This document shows, piece after piece, positions 1 to 9,265 of a stretch of 64,000 nucleotides of DNA; the stretch's first letter is position 1, and every line of letters starts with the position of its first letter. The stretch lies in contig NZ_JACJSJ010000001.1 of NCBI RefSeq assembly GCF_014698115.1, positions 62,001-126,000 on the forward strand, read 5' to 3'. The notes under the pieces were generated by a model. That model ran no database searches and had not been told where the DNA came from. It saw only the letters and a list, made by a program, of their open reading frames with translations. The position numbers and the translations under genes were made by a program. The stretch comes from Nostoc sp. FACHB-973 (GTDB lineage Bacteria; Cyanobacteriota; Cyanobacteriia; Cyanobacteriales; Nostocaceae).

Positions 1-544
1 CATAAGGGGAATCCTGAGCGACTACTACTATTTTGGATTTTAAATTTTAGATTTTAGATTGGAAATCGCTTTGTTGTGTCTGGGTTTTGGAATCTGTGTG
101 TAGCAATCAATTTTGAAATTGGTACAATTTTAAGTTAACGGATTAGCGTAAAGGTTTGGCTAAAGTCAGACAATTTTGGATTTTGGATTTTGGATTGTCG
201 ATTTTTTCTACGGATAAGACACTTCCAATTAAAAAAATATCCCATCCCTGCGGGAAGCTCCGCGAACGTAGGGGCGCACAGCTGTGCGCCCCTAAAAATG
301 TAAAAATAATTTGGGATAATTTATTTTCTGGAAGTTCCTAAATCCACTTGTTCTATACCATCAAGGAATAATTGGCCAAAAGAAAAATATTTTTTTATAC
401 CTGAGAAAGACGCGATAAATTGCGTCTTTAGTTTTTACTGGAACATGAATGAAAATTTTCTCTATTTAGTCAGGCAAAGTTTTTTGAGAATTGCCTCAAA
501 TTTAGTGAAATTAGTTTCTGTAAATACTATTGTTGGTTGATAAA
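1..544. other. Intergenic region with simple repeats
   Basis: I see no convincing gene here. The left part is AT-rich and iterates TTTTGGATTT / TTTTAGATT blocks. A perfect palindrome lies at 270-293 (listed separately), and a short hairpin AAAGACGC / GCGTCTTT (406-413, 422-429) belongs to the same hairpin-repeat family seen at 15614, 43125 and 46106. The short open frame at 156-341 is made of these repeats and is not credible. Confidence 0.6.
270..293. repeat. Perfect 24-bp palindrome
   Basis: AGGGGCGCACAG is followed directly by its reverse complement. Variants of this GGGGCGCA-type hairpin recur at 15474-15504 and 59083-59110, so it is a dispersed intergenic repeat rather than a gene-specific operator. 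Confidence 0.7.
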
Positions 545-1423
545 ATGAGCCAGGTTTTGCAATATCCACTCCATAATATTTTAGATGCTCGTGCCCGCTT
601 GGGTGAAGGACCAATTTGGGATTCGATCAAAAAGCAACTTTACTGGATAGATATTTTTAACCATCGAGTGCATCAATTTGACCCGGTAACGGGAAAAAAT
701 CGCTTTTTTGATGTGGGAGATGTAGTAGGTGCGATCGCCACAGCTGGTACAGATAGATTAATTATGGCGCTGCGTCATCACTTGGCATTCCTCAACACCC
801 AGACAGGTGAAGTTACGCCCATTTTGGAAATTGAAGGAAATCTGCCAAGTAATCGTCTCAACGATGGCAAATGTGATTCCAAAGGTCGCTTTTGGTTCGG
901 CTCAATGTCTTCTATAGAAAAGCCTGACGCTAGCCTCTATCGTTACGATACTGATGGCTCATTACATGTGATGGAAACAGGATTGACTATCTCTAATGGC
1001 TTGGGTTGGAGTCCGAATCAAGAAATTTTTTATTTGGCTGATTCTCCTAAACAAAAAATATATGCTTATGACTTTAATTCCGTAACAGGCAATATTAATA
1101 ATCGCCGGATTTTTGTTGATTTAACTCATGAATCTTTCTACCCAGATGGGTTGACGATAGATAGCCAAGGAAATATTTGGTCAGCTATGTGGAATGGATG
1201 GTGTGTGATTCGTTTTAATCGCAAAGGTGAAGAAATATTGCGGTTAAAGCTACCTGTTCCACTCGTAACGAGTTGCACCTTTGGCGGCGAAGATTTGCAA
1301 ACACTTTACATCACCACTGGTTCAGTTGGACTCAGCCAAGCCGAGATTGACAAAAGTTTCTACTCAGGTGATTTATTTGCTCTTGAAACTGATGTTACTG
1401 GATTACCTAGCTATGATTTTTAG
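545..1423 (+). CDS. SMP-30/gluconolactonase/LRE family protein
   Basis: A protein of about 292 residues in the SMP-30/regucalcin/gluconolactonase six-bladed beta-propeller family, whose members hydrolyse sugar lactones with a divalent metal. Diagnostic segments are LGEGPIWD near the N-terminus (metal-ligand Glu), NDGKCDSKGRFWFGSM, SNGLGWSPN (ligand Asn) and YPDGLTIDSQGNIW (catalytic Asp); length is normal for the family. I start at the ATG at 545 (MSQVLQYP) rather than the TTG five codons upstream; neither has a clear Shine-Dalgarno sequence. The gene ends convergently with the hicB-like gene, sharing 4 bp. The exact lactone substrate cannot be read from sequence. Confidence 0.85.
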   Translation: MSQVLQYPLHNILDARARLGEGPIWDSIKKQLYWIDIFNHRVHQFDPVTGKNRFFDVGDVVGAIATAGTDRLIMALRHHLAFLNTQTGEVTPILEIEGNLPSNRLNDGKCDSKGRFWFGSMSSIEKPDASLYRYDTDGSLHVMETGLTISNGLGWSPNQEIFYLADSPKQKIYAYDFNSVTGNINNRRIFVDLTHESFYPDGLTIDSQGNIWSAMWNGWCVIRFNRKGEEILRLKLPVPLVTSCTFGGEDLQTLYITTGSVGLSQAEIDKSFYSGDLFALETDVTGLPSYDF

Positions 1424-1656
1424 GAATTAGATGACATAAACTCAAAGGAAAAGTTTGCCGTCAAAGGTTCTGGCAGTGGTTTTCCTTGTGCTTGGTAATC
1501 TTCAATCAATAGTTCCAAGACTTCCTCACCATTATTGAGAGCATCCGCGTAGGTATTTCCATGAGTGTGTGCATAGGGACCAAACTCAGGCAGGCTGACA
1601 ATATACTTTTTATCTTCATCAGACCACTGAATTACAATACTATATTGTGATTTCAT
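1420..1656 (-). CDS. hicB: HicB-family antitoxin
   Basis: A 78-residue protein beginning MKSQYSIVIQWSDEDKKY with the HicB fold core: a short beta-hairpin, the segment YIVSLPEFGPYAHTHG and a helix NTYADALNNGEEVLELLI. HicB proteins neutralise HicA mRNA interferases, and many also repress their operon. A longer open frame to 1800 exists, but its N-terminal 48 residues run through hicA in another frame; the internal ATG overlapping the hicA stop as ATGA is the natural start. No C-terminal DNA-binding domain is evident, so autorepression is uncertain. Confidence 0.85.
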   Translation of the reverse strand: MKSQYSIVIQWSDEDKKYIVSLPEFGPYAHTHGNTYADALNNGEEVLELLIEDYQAQGKPLPEPLTANFSFEFMSSNS

Positions 1657-1883
1657 TCTTGTTCTCCTTTGTCTTCTTCTTCCTGCAATTGTTTTATTTC
1701 TAACAAAACATTTCTTACATCTTTTTCCTGGTAACGATCTGCATCTGCTCCATCTTTGCCAGATAAAGTGAGGCTGTAAAGTAGCAAAGGATGACTCCAT
1801 ACTGTATGACTACCTTTGCCACTTCGATAAGTGAATCCAGCTTTTAGGAGCATTGCTTTTAGTTCCCGAATTTTTTTGGGCAC
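1653..1883 (-). CDS. hicA: HicA-family mRNA interferase toxin
   Basis: A 76-residue basic protein with the HicA/YcfA double-stranded-RNA-binding-like layout: N-terminal helix IRELKAMLLKAGF, then the catalytic-type segment RSGKGSHTVWSHP containing G-K-G-S-H with the expected histidine, and a C-terminal helix. HicA toxins cleave mRNA. It precedes hicB with a 4-bp ATGA overlap, the classical hicAB order, so translation is probably coupled. The acidic C-terminal tail EEEDKGEQE is a little longer than usual. Confidence 0.85.
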   Translation of the reverse strand: MPKKIRELKAMLLKAGFTYRSGKGSHTVWSHPLLLYSLTLSGKDGADADRYQEKDVRNVLLEIKQLQEEEDKGEQE

Positions 1884-1971
1884 TGTTAGAAATTTCTGGC
1901 TTAGCTACAAATATTTTGTGATTATTGTCTGAAAAAATTTTACACTTACGGTGACGATAGATTAAATGTTT

Positions 1972-2490
1972 TCAATCAGCAGTGTTAGCTTTTTGCGGTA
2001 AGAGATAAATACCGCCAGATATTAATGTCAAACCAACAGAAATCCAAAAAGCAATTAAAGATGCAATTTTCCAGGCTTCAGGTAGTGGCGCAATTAAAAG
2101 TGCGATCGCCACTATTTGACTAACAGTTTTGAGTTTACCCCAAATGTTCGCCCCGGTAATTGTCGTTTGATTTACCCGCCAACCAGCGATCGCTAATTCC
2201 CGCGCTAAAATCAAAAACACTCCCCAAGCTGGCACTTTTCCCAGTTCAATCAACACCATTAATGGCGCAAGGACTAAAAATTTATCCACCAAAGGATCGA
2301 GAAACTTACCTAAATCACTAACTTGGTTGAGTTTCCGCGCTAAGTAACCATCTAACCAATCAGTCAATGCGGCGACAAGAAAAATCGCCAAACATATCCA
2401 CTTAGCTTGATCTGTGGGATTATATAAGCCGTAAAGCAGAAATGGTACACCCAGAAGGCGAGAGAAAGTAATCCAGTTGGGTAGAGTCAT
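1972..2490 (-). CDS. pgsA: CDP-diacylglycerol-glycerol-3-phosphate 3-phosphatidyltransferase
   Basis: An integral membrane enzyme forming phosphatidylglycerol phosphate, the committed step to phosphatidylglycerol, which is essential in thylakoids. The CDP-alcohol phosphotransferase signature is complete: D-W-L-D-G-Y-L-A-R, then G-K-F-L-D-P-L-V-D, matching D-x2-D-G-x2-A-R-x8-G-x3-D-x3-D. Several hydrophobic segments follow. I start at MTLPNWITFSRLL (2490) because this matches the usual PgsA beginning; the ATG seven codons upstream lies in a TATTGGGCAT-type repeat. Length is about 172 residues. It is monocistronic. Confidence 0.92.
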   Translation of the reverse strand: MTLPNWITFSRLLGVPFLLYGLYNPTDQAKWICLAIFLVAALTDWLDGYLARKLNQVSDLGKFLDPLVDKFLVLAPLMVLIELGKVPAWGVFLILARELAIAGWRVNQTTITGANIWGKLKTVSQIVAIALLIAPLPEAWKIASLIAFWISVGLTLISGGIYLLPQKANTAD

Positions 2491-2511
2491 AAGGTATTGG
2501 GTATTGGGCAT

Positions 2512-2666
2512 AGGGAATGGGGCATTGGGAGTGAGGAGTTAAGAGTTAAGAGTTAGGAGTTAAGAATTATTCTCCCCCTGCTTCCCCTGCTTCCCCTGCC
2601 CCTCTTCCCCACTCTTTCCCTAAGCGTGGGAAAATCTGTTTTCTGAAGCTCTCCTAAAACAATACT
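2512..2666. repeat. Simple-repeat intergenic block
   Basis: A GAGTTAAGAGTTAGGAGTTAAG tract is followed by CCCCTGCTTCCCCTGCTTCC iterations. This resembles the short tandemly repeated sequences typical of Nostoc-type genomes. No gene is seen. Confidence 0.6.
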
Positions 2667-4088
2667 ATGACTCAACACACAGACTCTGAATTTCGCATTG
2701 AACGGGATTCAATGGGCGATCGCCAAATTGCTAGTAGCGTTTATTACGGTATTCAAACGCTACGAGCAATAGAAAACTTTCCCATCAGCGGCATTAAGCC
2801 TTTACCTACTTACGTAGATGCTTGTCTACTAATTAAAAAAGCTACGGCAATTGTGAATGGAGAACTCAGTTGCATTCCCGAAGATATTAGTCAGGCAATT
2901 GTGCAAGCAACTGATGAAATCTTAGCTGGGAATTTGCGCGAACAATTTGTTGTGGATGTTTATCAAGCGGGTGCTGGAACTTCGCACCACATGAATGTCA
3001 ACGAAGTTCTGGCAAATCGCGCCTTAGAAATTCTGGGTGACGAAAAAGGCAATTATAAACGTGTTAGTCCCAATGACCACGTTAACTATGGGCAGTCTAC
3101 CAATGATGTGATTCCGACGGCAATTAGGATTGGCGGTTTATTGGCACTTTCTCACACATTACACCCAGCTTTAGAAGAGGCGATCGCGTCCTTAGAAAAC
3201 AAAGCTGTGGAATTTCAAGATATCGTTAAATCCGGCAGAACTCACTTACAAGACGCTGTACCTGTGCGTTTGGGTGAAAATTTTCGGGCTTGGGCGCAAA
3301 TTCTCACAGAACACCAAAATCGGATTTACACCGCCTCCGGGGATTTGATGGTGTTGGGTTTGGGAGGTAGTGCAGCAGGAACGGGATTAAATACTCATCC
3401 TCTGTATCGCGCCCGTGTCGTGGAAGTTCTCTCGGAATTGATTGACACTCCATTAGAACCTGCACCGCATCTCATGGCAGCAATGCAGAGTATGGCACCA
3501 TTTGTCAATGTTTCTGGTGCTTTGCGGAACTTAGCCCAGGATTTAGCCAAAATCTCTCATGACTTGCGGTTGATGGATTCAGGGCCAAAAACTGGTTTGA
3601 AAGAAATTCAACTGCCCCCAGTGCAACCAGGTTCCTCAATTATGCCAGGGAAATATAACCCAGTGATGGCAGAGATGACATCAATGGTATGTTTTCAGGT
3701 GATGGGTTATGACAATGCGATCGCCTTAGCCGCACAAGCCGGACAATTAGAACTAAATGTGATGATGCCGCTAATTGCCTATAACCTAATTCACAGCATC
3801 GAAATTCTGGGTAATACCATCGCCGCACTCACCAAACGTTGCATCCAGGGAATTACAGCCAACAAAGAACGTTGTTTAGCATACGCCGAAGGCAGTTTAG
3901 CTTTAGTAACCGCACTCAATACCCACATCGGTTATTTAAATGCCGCAGCTGTCGCCAAAGAATCTTTAGAAACTGGTAAATCCCTACGGCAAATCGTCCT
4001 AGAACGAGGATTGATGAGTGAAACAGACTTAGCCACAGTATTAGATTTAGAACAAATGAGTGCTATCTTACCTCTGAGTCCAGAATAA
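2667..4088 (+). CDS. aspA: Aspartate ammonia-lyase (aspartase/fumarase superfamily)
   Basis: A 473-residue class II fumarase/aspartase superfamily lyase. Family signatures are QAGAGTSHHMNVNEVLANRA, NDHVNYGQSTNDVIPTA, the substrate loop SGRTHLQDAVPV and the catalytic signature GSSIMPGKYNPVMAE. The GAGTS and QSTND forms favour aspartase (L-aspartate to fumarate plus ammonia) over fumarase C, which normally has GSGTQSN and SSND. Fumarase activity cannot be excluded without biochemical data. Length is normal. The gene stands alone, with a GC-poor hairpin repeat region after it. Confidence 0.75.
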   Translation: MTQHTDSEFRIERDSMGDRQIASSVYYGIQTLRAIENFPISGIKPLPTYVDACLLIKKATAIVNGELSCIPEDISQAIVQATDEILAGNLREQFVVDVYQAGAGTSHHMNVNEVLANRALEILGDEKGNYKRVSPNDHVNYGQSTNDVIPTAIRIGGLLALSHTLHPALEEAIASLENKAVEFQDIVKSGRTHLQDAVPVRLGENFRAWAQILTEHQNRIYTASGDLMVLGLGGSAAGTGLNTHPLYRARVVEVLSELIDTPLEPAPHLMAAMQSMAPFVNVSGALRNLAQDLAKISHDLRLMDSGPKTGLKEIQLPPVQPGSSIMPGKYNPVMAEMTSMVCFQVMGYDNAIALAAQAGQLELNVMMPLIAYNLIHSIEILGNTIAALTKRCIQGITANKERCLAYAEGSLALVTALNTHIGYLNAAAVAKESLETGKSLRQIVLERGLMSETDLATVLDLEQMSAILPLSPE

Positions 4089-4112
4089 AAACAACGATTC
4101 TGCATGATATCA

Positions 4113-4173
4113 AAATCCTTGTAGAGACGTAGCACTGCTACTTGTAGAGACGTAGCAGTGCTACGTCTCTACA
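4113..4173. repeat. Hairpin repeat (TGTAGAGACGTAGCA family)
   Basis: TGTAGAGACGTAGCA appears twice and is then closed by its inverse ending at 4173. The context ATCCTTGTAGAGACGTAGCA is shared with the MITE-like element at 15938-16072, and GGGCAACGCC at about 4194 resembles that element's terminal repeat. This suggests a decayed relative. Confidence 0.6.
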
Positions 4174-4243
4174 TCTGGATGTGTACCACAATTGGGCAAC
4201 GCCATAAAAACACATAGATTACAAGGCAATAGGGTTACCCTAT

Positions 4244-6991
4244 TTAATTTGGTGGATCAAAACGATTCACCACCGCAGCCCACAAAATCATTGGTGAACC
4301 TACTGCTAGACACAACAACCACTGCTGTAAATTTAATGGTGCTGTTTCAAAAACTTCATTAATTAATGGCACATGAGCAAAGACAATTTGCAAAATAATT
4401 GCCCCGACAATCCCAAATCCAATGGCGGGTATATCGACATTTTCTTTAATTGTACCATCCATTTTAGCAATCAAATTCGGGATTAATTGACTAATGCTCA
4501 ATAAATAGAATATCCGTCCGGCAATTAAAGAATTAATGGCCATTGTTCGGGCTAAATCAATATTACCTGTGGTCTGACGAATATACTCAAATACTCCAAA
4601 TATCACAATCCAGTTAAACAGAGAAATTGCCAAAATTCTTTTTAAACGACTGCCTGAAAGTAACGGTTCATTGGGATGGCGCGGTGTTTGTTGCATGACA
4701 TTTTGCGCTTTTGGCTCAAAGGCTAAAGGCACTGTCATAGTGATGGAATTGAGCATATTTAGCCACAGAACTTGTAAAGATAAAATTGGTAAATCTCTGG
4801 CTAATAATGTGCTAATTAAAATTGTCATGGATTCGCCACCATTGACGGGCAAAATAAAACAAATTGCTTTGAGTAGGTTTTTATATACTGCCCTTCCTTC
4901 TTCCACAGCAGCTTCAATGGAGGCAAAATTATCATCGGTAAGTAGCATATCGGCGGCTTCTTTGGCGACTTCTGTACCAGCGCCACCCATCGCAATACCG
5001 ATATCTGCTTGTTTTAAAGCAGGTGCATCGTTGACGCCATCTCCTGTCATGGCGACGATTTCACCTTTTGATTGCAAGGCTTCAACTAAACGCAGTTTTT
5101 GTTCTGGGGCGACGCGGGCAAAAACTACACCTTCTTGGGCAACTTGGGCGAGTTCTATTTGATCCATTTTTGCTAGTTCTGCACCTGTGAAAGCCAGAAC
5201 TGAACCATTTTTGTTGATGCCCATGCGGCGGGCGATCGCTTGGGCTGTAATCGCATGATCGCCAGTAATCATTTTTACCTGGATTCCAGCTTCCTGACAG
5301 GCTTGCACCGCCTTAATGGCACTCTCACGCGGCGGATCGATCATTCCCTGCAAGCCGATGAAAATTAACCCAGCAGCAATATCTGGATGATCCACCATAT
5401 TTTGTCCATCGGGTACTGCTTTTTTGGCCAAAGCTAATACCCGTAAGCCTTGCCGTGCCATAATATTGACTTCCCGCTCGATGGTAGTTTGTTGTAACGT
5501 TTCTACACAATCTAACGGGCGGGGTTGTCCCTGGGTGTTCAACATCAAGGTGCAGCGCTGGAGAATTGCCTCCACTGAACCCTTAACATAAATAGTCTTA
5601 CCTTGGGGTGTGGCGTGCAATGTCGCCATGTATTGAAAGTCAGATTCAAAGGGAATTGCATCTAGCCTGGGCATTTGTTTGACTAGGGTTGGCTGACTAA
5701 AACCTACTTTGTTTGCTGATGCAATTAACGCCCCCTCTGTGGGATCTCCCATGACTACCCACCTACCATTCTTTTTCTCTAATTGCGAGTCGTTACACAA
5801 CAACCCGGCAACTAGGCATTCTTGCAAACCCCGATCGCTGTTGAGGTTCACTGGCTTGTCATCGATCAAGATTTCACCGTCTGGTGTGTAACCTATACCA
5901 CTGACAGTATATTGATGTCCCCCGACATAAATTGCTTGTACTGTCATCTGGTTTTCTGTCAAAGTCCCGGTTTTATCGGAACAAACAACAGTTGCACTCC
6001 CCAAGGTTTCCACGGCTGGCAATTTGCGAATAATCGCGTTGCGTCGTGCCATGCGGGAAACACCGATGGCTAAGGTGACTGTAACTACTGCTGGTAATCC
6101 TTCAGGGATGGCACTGACTGTTAAAGCCACTGCTGCTTCTAAAGCTTCTTGAAAACCTCGAAAGCTTAATCCCACCGCGAAGCAGAGGGTTGCTAAACCT
6201 AAGACCATATACAGCCAATTATGGCTAAATTTATCGAATTTTCTGGTTAATGGTGTGGAAATATCGGTGTGTTGTTCCATTAACTGGGAAATCCGCCCGG
6301 TTTCCGTGGTGTTACCTGTGGCAACTACAATACCAGTACCTTGCCCAAAGGTAACGAAGCCACCGGCATAAGCCATGTTTTTACGTTCGGCTAAAGCAGT
6401 ATCCGCCTTAATAATTTGAGTATTTTTTTCTACTGCTAGAGATTCACCGGTTAAGGCAGATTCATCTATCTGTAAATTTTTAACTTGAATTAACCGTAAA
6501 TCTGCTGGAACTTTATCACCGGAAGTTAGTAAAACAATATCCCCAGGCACTAACTCACCGGAAGCAATGCGTATTTTTTGACCGTCACGGATGACGGTGG
6601 CTTCTGTGGTGATGGCTTTGGCAAGGGCGGCGATCGCACCTTCGGCTTTCGATTCTTGGACAAACCCAATGATCGCATTGGTGGTAGTCACGCCCCAAAT
6701 GACGCTAGCGTTTACCAAGCTACCAGTTAATGCCTTGACTAAACCCGCACACAACAAAATAATCAACAGCGGTTGGTTAAATTGCAGTAAAAATTTTAAC
6801 CACCAAGGTTTGCTTTTCTTGCCTGTGAGTTCGTTTGCCCCCACCTCAGACAATAAGTGTTTCGCTACTGCACTGCTTAAGCCATTGTCAGCATCACTAT
6901 GTAAACGGGCGATCGCTTCGGGAATCTCCAAAGTATGCCAAACAGGGGAATGCTTCTCTTCGGGTGCGATGGTAGATACTGCCTGTGCCAT
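4244..6991 (-). CDS. Cation-transporting P-type ATPase (Ca2+/SERCA-like, PacL type)
   Basis: A P2-type ATPase of about 915 residues, of the calcium-pump class. Visible are the actuator motif TGESLAVEK, the phosphorylation motif [13 protein letters not shown], the hinge [20 protein letters not shown], and about ten membrane segments with [13 protein letters not shown] in the ion-binding helix M4. Such pumps export Ca2+ (some Mn2+ or Na+) across the plasma membrane; the ion here is inferred from class only. I start at [12 protein letters not shown] (6991, ATG with AAGG upstream) instead of a GTG 13 codons earlier. The gene is transcribed divergently from the AAA ATPase gene, with inverted repeats between them (7026-7066). 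Confidence 0.9.
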   Translation of the reverse strand: MAQAVSTIAPEEKHSPVWHTLEIPEAIARLHSDADNGLSSAVAKHLLSEVGANELTGKKSKPWWLKFLLQFNQPLLIILLCAGLVKALTGSLVNASVIWGVTTTNAIIGFVQESKAEGAIAALAKAITTEATVIRDGQKIRIASGELVPGDIVLLTSGDKVPADLRLIQVKNLQIDESALTGESLAVEKNTQIIKADTALAERKNMAYAGGFVTFGQGTGIVVATGNTTETGRISQLMEQHTDISTPLTRKFDKFSHNWLYMVLGLATLCFAVGLSFRGFQEALEAAVALTVSAIPEGLPAVVTVTLAIGVSRMARRNAIIRKLPAVETLGSATVVCSDKTGTLTENQMTVQAIYVGGHQYTVSGIGYTPDGEILIDDKPVNLNSDRGLQECLVAGLLCNDSQLEKKNGRWVVMGDPTEGALIASANKVGFSQPTLVKQMPRLDAIPFESDFQYMATLHATPQGKTIYVKGSVEAILQRCTLMLNTQGQPRPLDCVETLQQTTIEREVNIMARQGLRVLALAKKAVPDGQNMVDHPDIAAGLIFIGLQGMIDPPRESAIKAVQACQEAGIQVKMITGDHAITAQAIARRMGINKNGSVLAFTGAELAKMDQIELAQVAQEGVVFARVAPEQKLRLVEALQSKGEIVAMTGDGVNDAPALKQADIGIAMGGAGTEVAKEAADMLLTDDNFASIEAAVEEGRAVYKNLLKAICFILPVNGGESMTILISTLLARDLPILSLQVLWLNMLNSITMTVPLAFEPKAQNVMQQTPRHPNEPLLSGSRLKRILAISLFNWIVIFGVFEYIRQTTGNIDLARTMAINSLIAGRIFYLLSISQLIPNLIAKMDGTIKENVDIPAIGFGIVGAIILQIVFAHVPLINEVFETAPLNLQQWLLCLAVGSPMILWAAVVNRFDPPN

Positions 6992-7025
6992 AGTTAATAC
7001 CTTATTTATGGTGCTAATTATTTTT

Positions 7026-7066
7026 AGCACTAAAAATTAGTGTTAAATAAAATTAAACACTAATTT
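7026..7066. promoter_or_regulatory. Candidate operator: inverted repeats between divergent genes
   Basis: AAATTAGTGTT (7034-7044) and AACACTAATTT (7056-7066) form a perfect 11-bp inverted repeat with an 11-bp A/T spacer. A third half-site, AGCACTAA, sits at 7026-7033. The position immediately upstream of the P-type ATPase start suggests binding of a regulator that responds to metal or ion; which regulator is unknown. Confidence 0.45.
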
Positions 7067-7160
7067 ATTTTGATAATAATCATAATTACTTTCGATGCTT
7101 GCTCAGGGGTGATAGAAGTGAGTATGCTTGCCGTAATGGTGAAACCAAGGCAAAAAGTAC

Positions 7161-8243
7161 GTGAATTTGGATGTGTCTACTCCTTTGCAATTGATTGGGC
7201 GATCGCTAGAATTTCAGCGCATTGTCCAAGTGCTGGCGCAAGATGGGGATTTGTTGATTACTGGGGTACCAGGTAGTGGGCGGCGGACTTTAGTGCGAGT
7301 GGCTACCCAAGAAGTTGGCGCGATGGTTTTGGAGATAGACTGCATCCGCGCTACCGATGGGGAACGATTTATTCAACTGCTAGCAGAGGCGATTACTCAA
7401 AACTGGCAAGCAGCACAAATTCAAGACTGGGTAAGTAACTTTGGCAATGAGTTTTTTGTCTTTCATCCAGAAAGGAAACTCAAGCTATTGCGTTCTTTGA
7501 ACCAAAAGCAGCTATGGCAAGCATTTGAAATTTTGCTCAACTTGCTGCAAATCATGGCGATTAATTTGAATCAGCGTGTGGTGCTGATTTTGCAGAGTTT
7601 TCCGCACATACGTTCTTGGGATCGCAATCATTTGTGGGAAGCCACATTCAGGCGAGAAATCAATGTGCAAACTCATGTCAGCTACGTTTTATTAGCAACC
7701 ATCGCTGAGACAAGTTATCAAACAGATGAAACAAACTATCCACTAGAAACTATACAGTTAGCCCCCTTAGCTAAGGACGTTTTAGCATTATGGGCGAGGG
7801 AAATATTGCATACACAAAATCTTAAATTTGATCCTCGCTCACTTGCACTGCAATTATTTTTAGATGCTGTACAAGGACACATTGGCGATGCGATGGCCAT
7901 AATTCGCCGCCTGCAAAATTTTTCTTATCCTAATGGATTAATTAGTGAAGTAGCAGTGCAGCAGGCAATAGAAGGATTGCTGAAAGATTTATCTTTAACT
8001 TTTGAATCTTTATTGATGTTGTTACCAGCAAATCAGGTGCATCTTTTGGAATCTTTAGCTTTAGATCCTACAGATAAGCCACAAAGTAAAGAATATATTC
8101 AAAAACATGGTCTTTCAAGAGGTGGTAGCCTTCAGGGTTCCCTGACTGGATTACAGCATAAAGGTTTAATCTACAGTGCTGAACAAGGTTATCAACTGGC
8201 ATTACCTTTATTAGCTTTGTGGTTGCGGGAGAGGTTAAGTTAG
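7161..8243 (+). CDS. AAA/STAND-type ATPase
   Basis: A 360-residue P-loop protein. Near the N-terminus is PLQLIGRSLEFQRI, the entry segment of archaeal-type/AAA_16 ATPases, followed by Walker A GVPGSGRRT. A hydrophobic beta-strand ending RVVLILQSFPHI is a Walker B-like element. The C-terminal portion (KHGLSRGGSLQGSLTGLQHKGLI) looks like a winged helix, as in this ATPase group, whose members act as molecular switches. The start is a GTG at 7161. The role is unknown; it is divergent from the P-type ATPase and 50 bp upstream of the DUF362 gene, possibly co-transcribed with it. Confidence 0.7.
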   Translation: MNLDVSTPLQLIGRSLEFQRIVQVLAQDGDLLITGVPGSGRRTLVRVATQEVGAMVLEIDCIRATDGERFIQLLAEAITQNWQAAQIQDWVSNFGNEFFVFHPERKLKLLRSLNQKQLWQAFEILLNLLQIMAINLNQRVVLILQSFPHIRSWDRNHLWEATFRREINVQTHVSYVLLATIAETSYQTDETNYPLETIQLAPLAKDVLALWAREILHTQNLKFDPRSLALQLFLDAVQGHIGDAMAIIRRLQNFSYPNGLISEVAVQQAIEGLLKDLSLTFESLLMLLPANQVHLLESLALDPTDKPQSKEYIQKHGLSRGGSLQGSLTGLQHKGLIYSAEQGYQLALPLLALWLRERLS

Positions 8244-8293
8244 TAGGTGACTGTTAACTATTGGCGCTATTCACTACCGGTAAATTAGTATCT

Positions 8294-9265
8294 ATGCAGA
8301 CTCAAAAATCATCTGTCAGCCTGATTCGGGCTACTTCCTACGAACCAGAGACTTTACGAGAATCTTTAGTGACACTGCTGGAACCTTTGGGAGGAATGGC
8401 AGCATTTGTGAAAAAAGGCGATCGCGTTTTACTCAAACCCAATCTACTCACAGGTAGCCGTCCTGGTAAAGAGTGTATCACCCGTGCGGAACTAGTTTAC
8501 GCAGTTGCCCAAATGGTAATTGAAGTTGGCGGTAAGCCATTTTTGGGTGATAGTCCAGCCTTTGGCAGTGCCAAGGGAGTAGCCGTGGCAAATGGCTATC
8601 TGCCTATTTTAGAAGAACTCAATCTTCCCATTATCGATTTTCACGGCCAGCGTTATCAAACCGTCAGCGATAATTTTAACCACCTGCGGCTGTCTAAAGA
8701 AGCGATGGAAGCAGACGTGGTGATTAACCTACCCAAAGTCAAATCCCATGCCCAGTTAACCTTAACGCTGGGCGTAAAAAACTTGTTTGGTTGCGTCCCC
8801 GGCAAAATGAAAGCTTGGTGGCACATGGAAGCCGGCAAAGACGCCAACAGATTTGCTGAAATGTTAGTAGAAACTGCGAGGGCAATTAACCCGAACTTAA
8901 CCATATTAGATGGCATCATCGGTCATGAAGGTAACGGTCCCAGTAACGGTGAACCTCGCCAGTTAGGCATTTTAGCAGCTGCATCAGATATATTTGCCCT
9001 AGATCGAGCAATGGTGGAAATCCTCAACGTTCCTCCTGAACAAGTGCCCACAGTTGCAGCTTCCCAGAGGTTAGGAGTTTGTCCAGAACTTGCTGCTATA
9101 GAGTTTCCACATTTAAATCCTGACTTATTAAAAATAGAAGATTGGCGGTTACCAGACAAATTAATGCCCATCGATTTTGGTATGCCGCGCGTCATTAAAT
9201 CTACGTTTAAGCATCTTTACACCCGATTTATCAAGGAACCAATGAGTGTTTACGCAAGGAATTAG
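8294..9265 (+). CDS. DUF362 domain-containing protein
   Basis: About 323 residues matching the DUF362 family, with VKKGDRVLLKPNLL near the N-terminus, VINLPKVKSHAQLTLTLGVKN in the middle and LTILDGIIGHEGNGP further on. Many family members are fused to ferredoxin domains and are linked to iron-sulfur or redox roles, but this one has no 4Fe-4S cysteine cluster. I use the ATG at 8294 (MQTQKSSVSL); a TTG 11 codons upstream is less likely. Biochemical function is unknown. Confidence 0.8.
   Translation: MQTQKSSVSLIRATSYEPETLRESLVTLLEPLGGMAAFVKKGDRVLLKPNLLTGSRPGKECITRAELVYAVAQMVIEVGGKPFLGDSPAFGSAKGVAVANGYLPILEELNLPIIDFHGQRYQTVSDNFNHLRLSKEAMEADVVINLPKVKSHAQLTLTLGVKNLFGCVPGKMKAWWHMEAGKDANRFAEMLVETARAINPNLTILDGIIGHEGNGPSNGEPRQLGILAAASDIFALDRAMVEILNVPPEQVPTVAASQRLGVCPELAAIEFPHLNPDLLKIEDWRLPDKLMPIDFGMPRVIKSTFKHLYTRFIKEPMSVYARN

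Noticed and set aside
156-341. 61-codon plus-strand frame
   Set aside because: Made of dispersed repeats (TTTTGGATTT and the GGGGCGCACAG palindrome); no ribosome-binding site or recognisable protein.
7070-7276. 68-codon plus-strand frame overlapping the AAA ATPase start
   Set aside because: Out of frame with the clear P-loop protein that begins at 7161.
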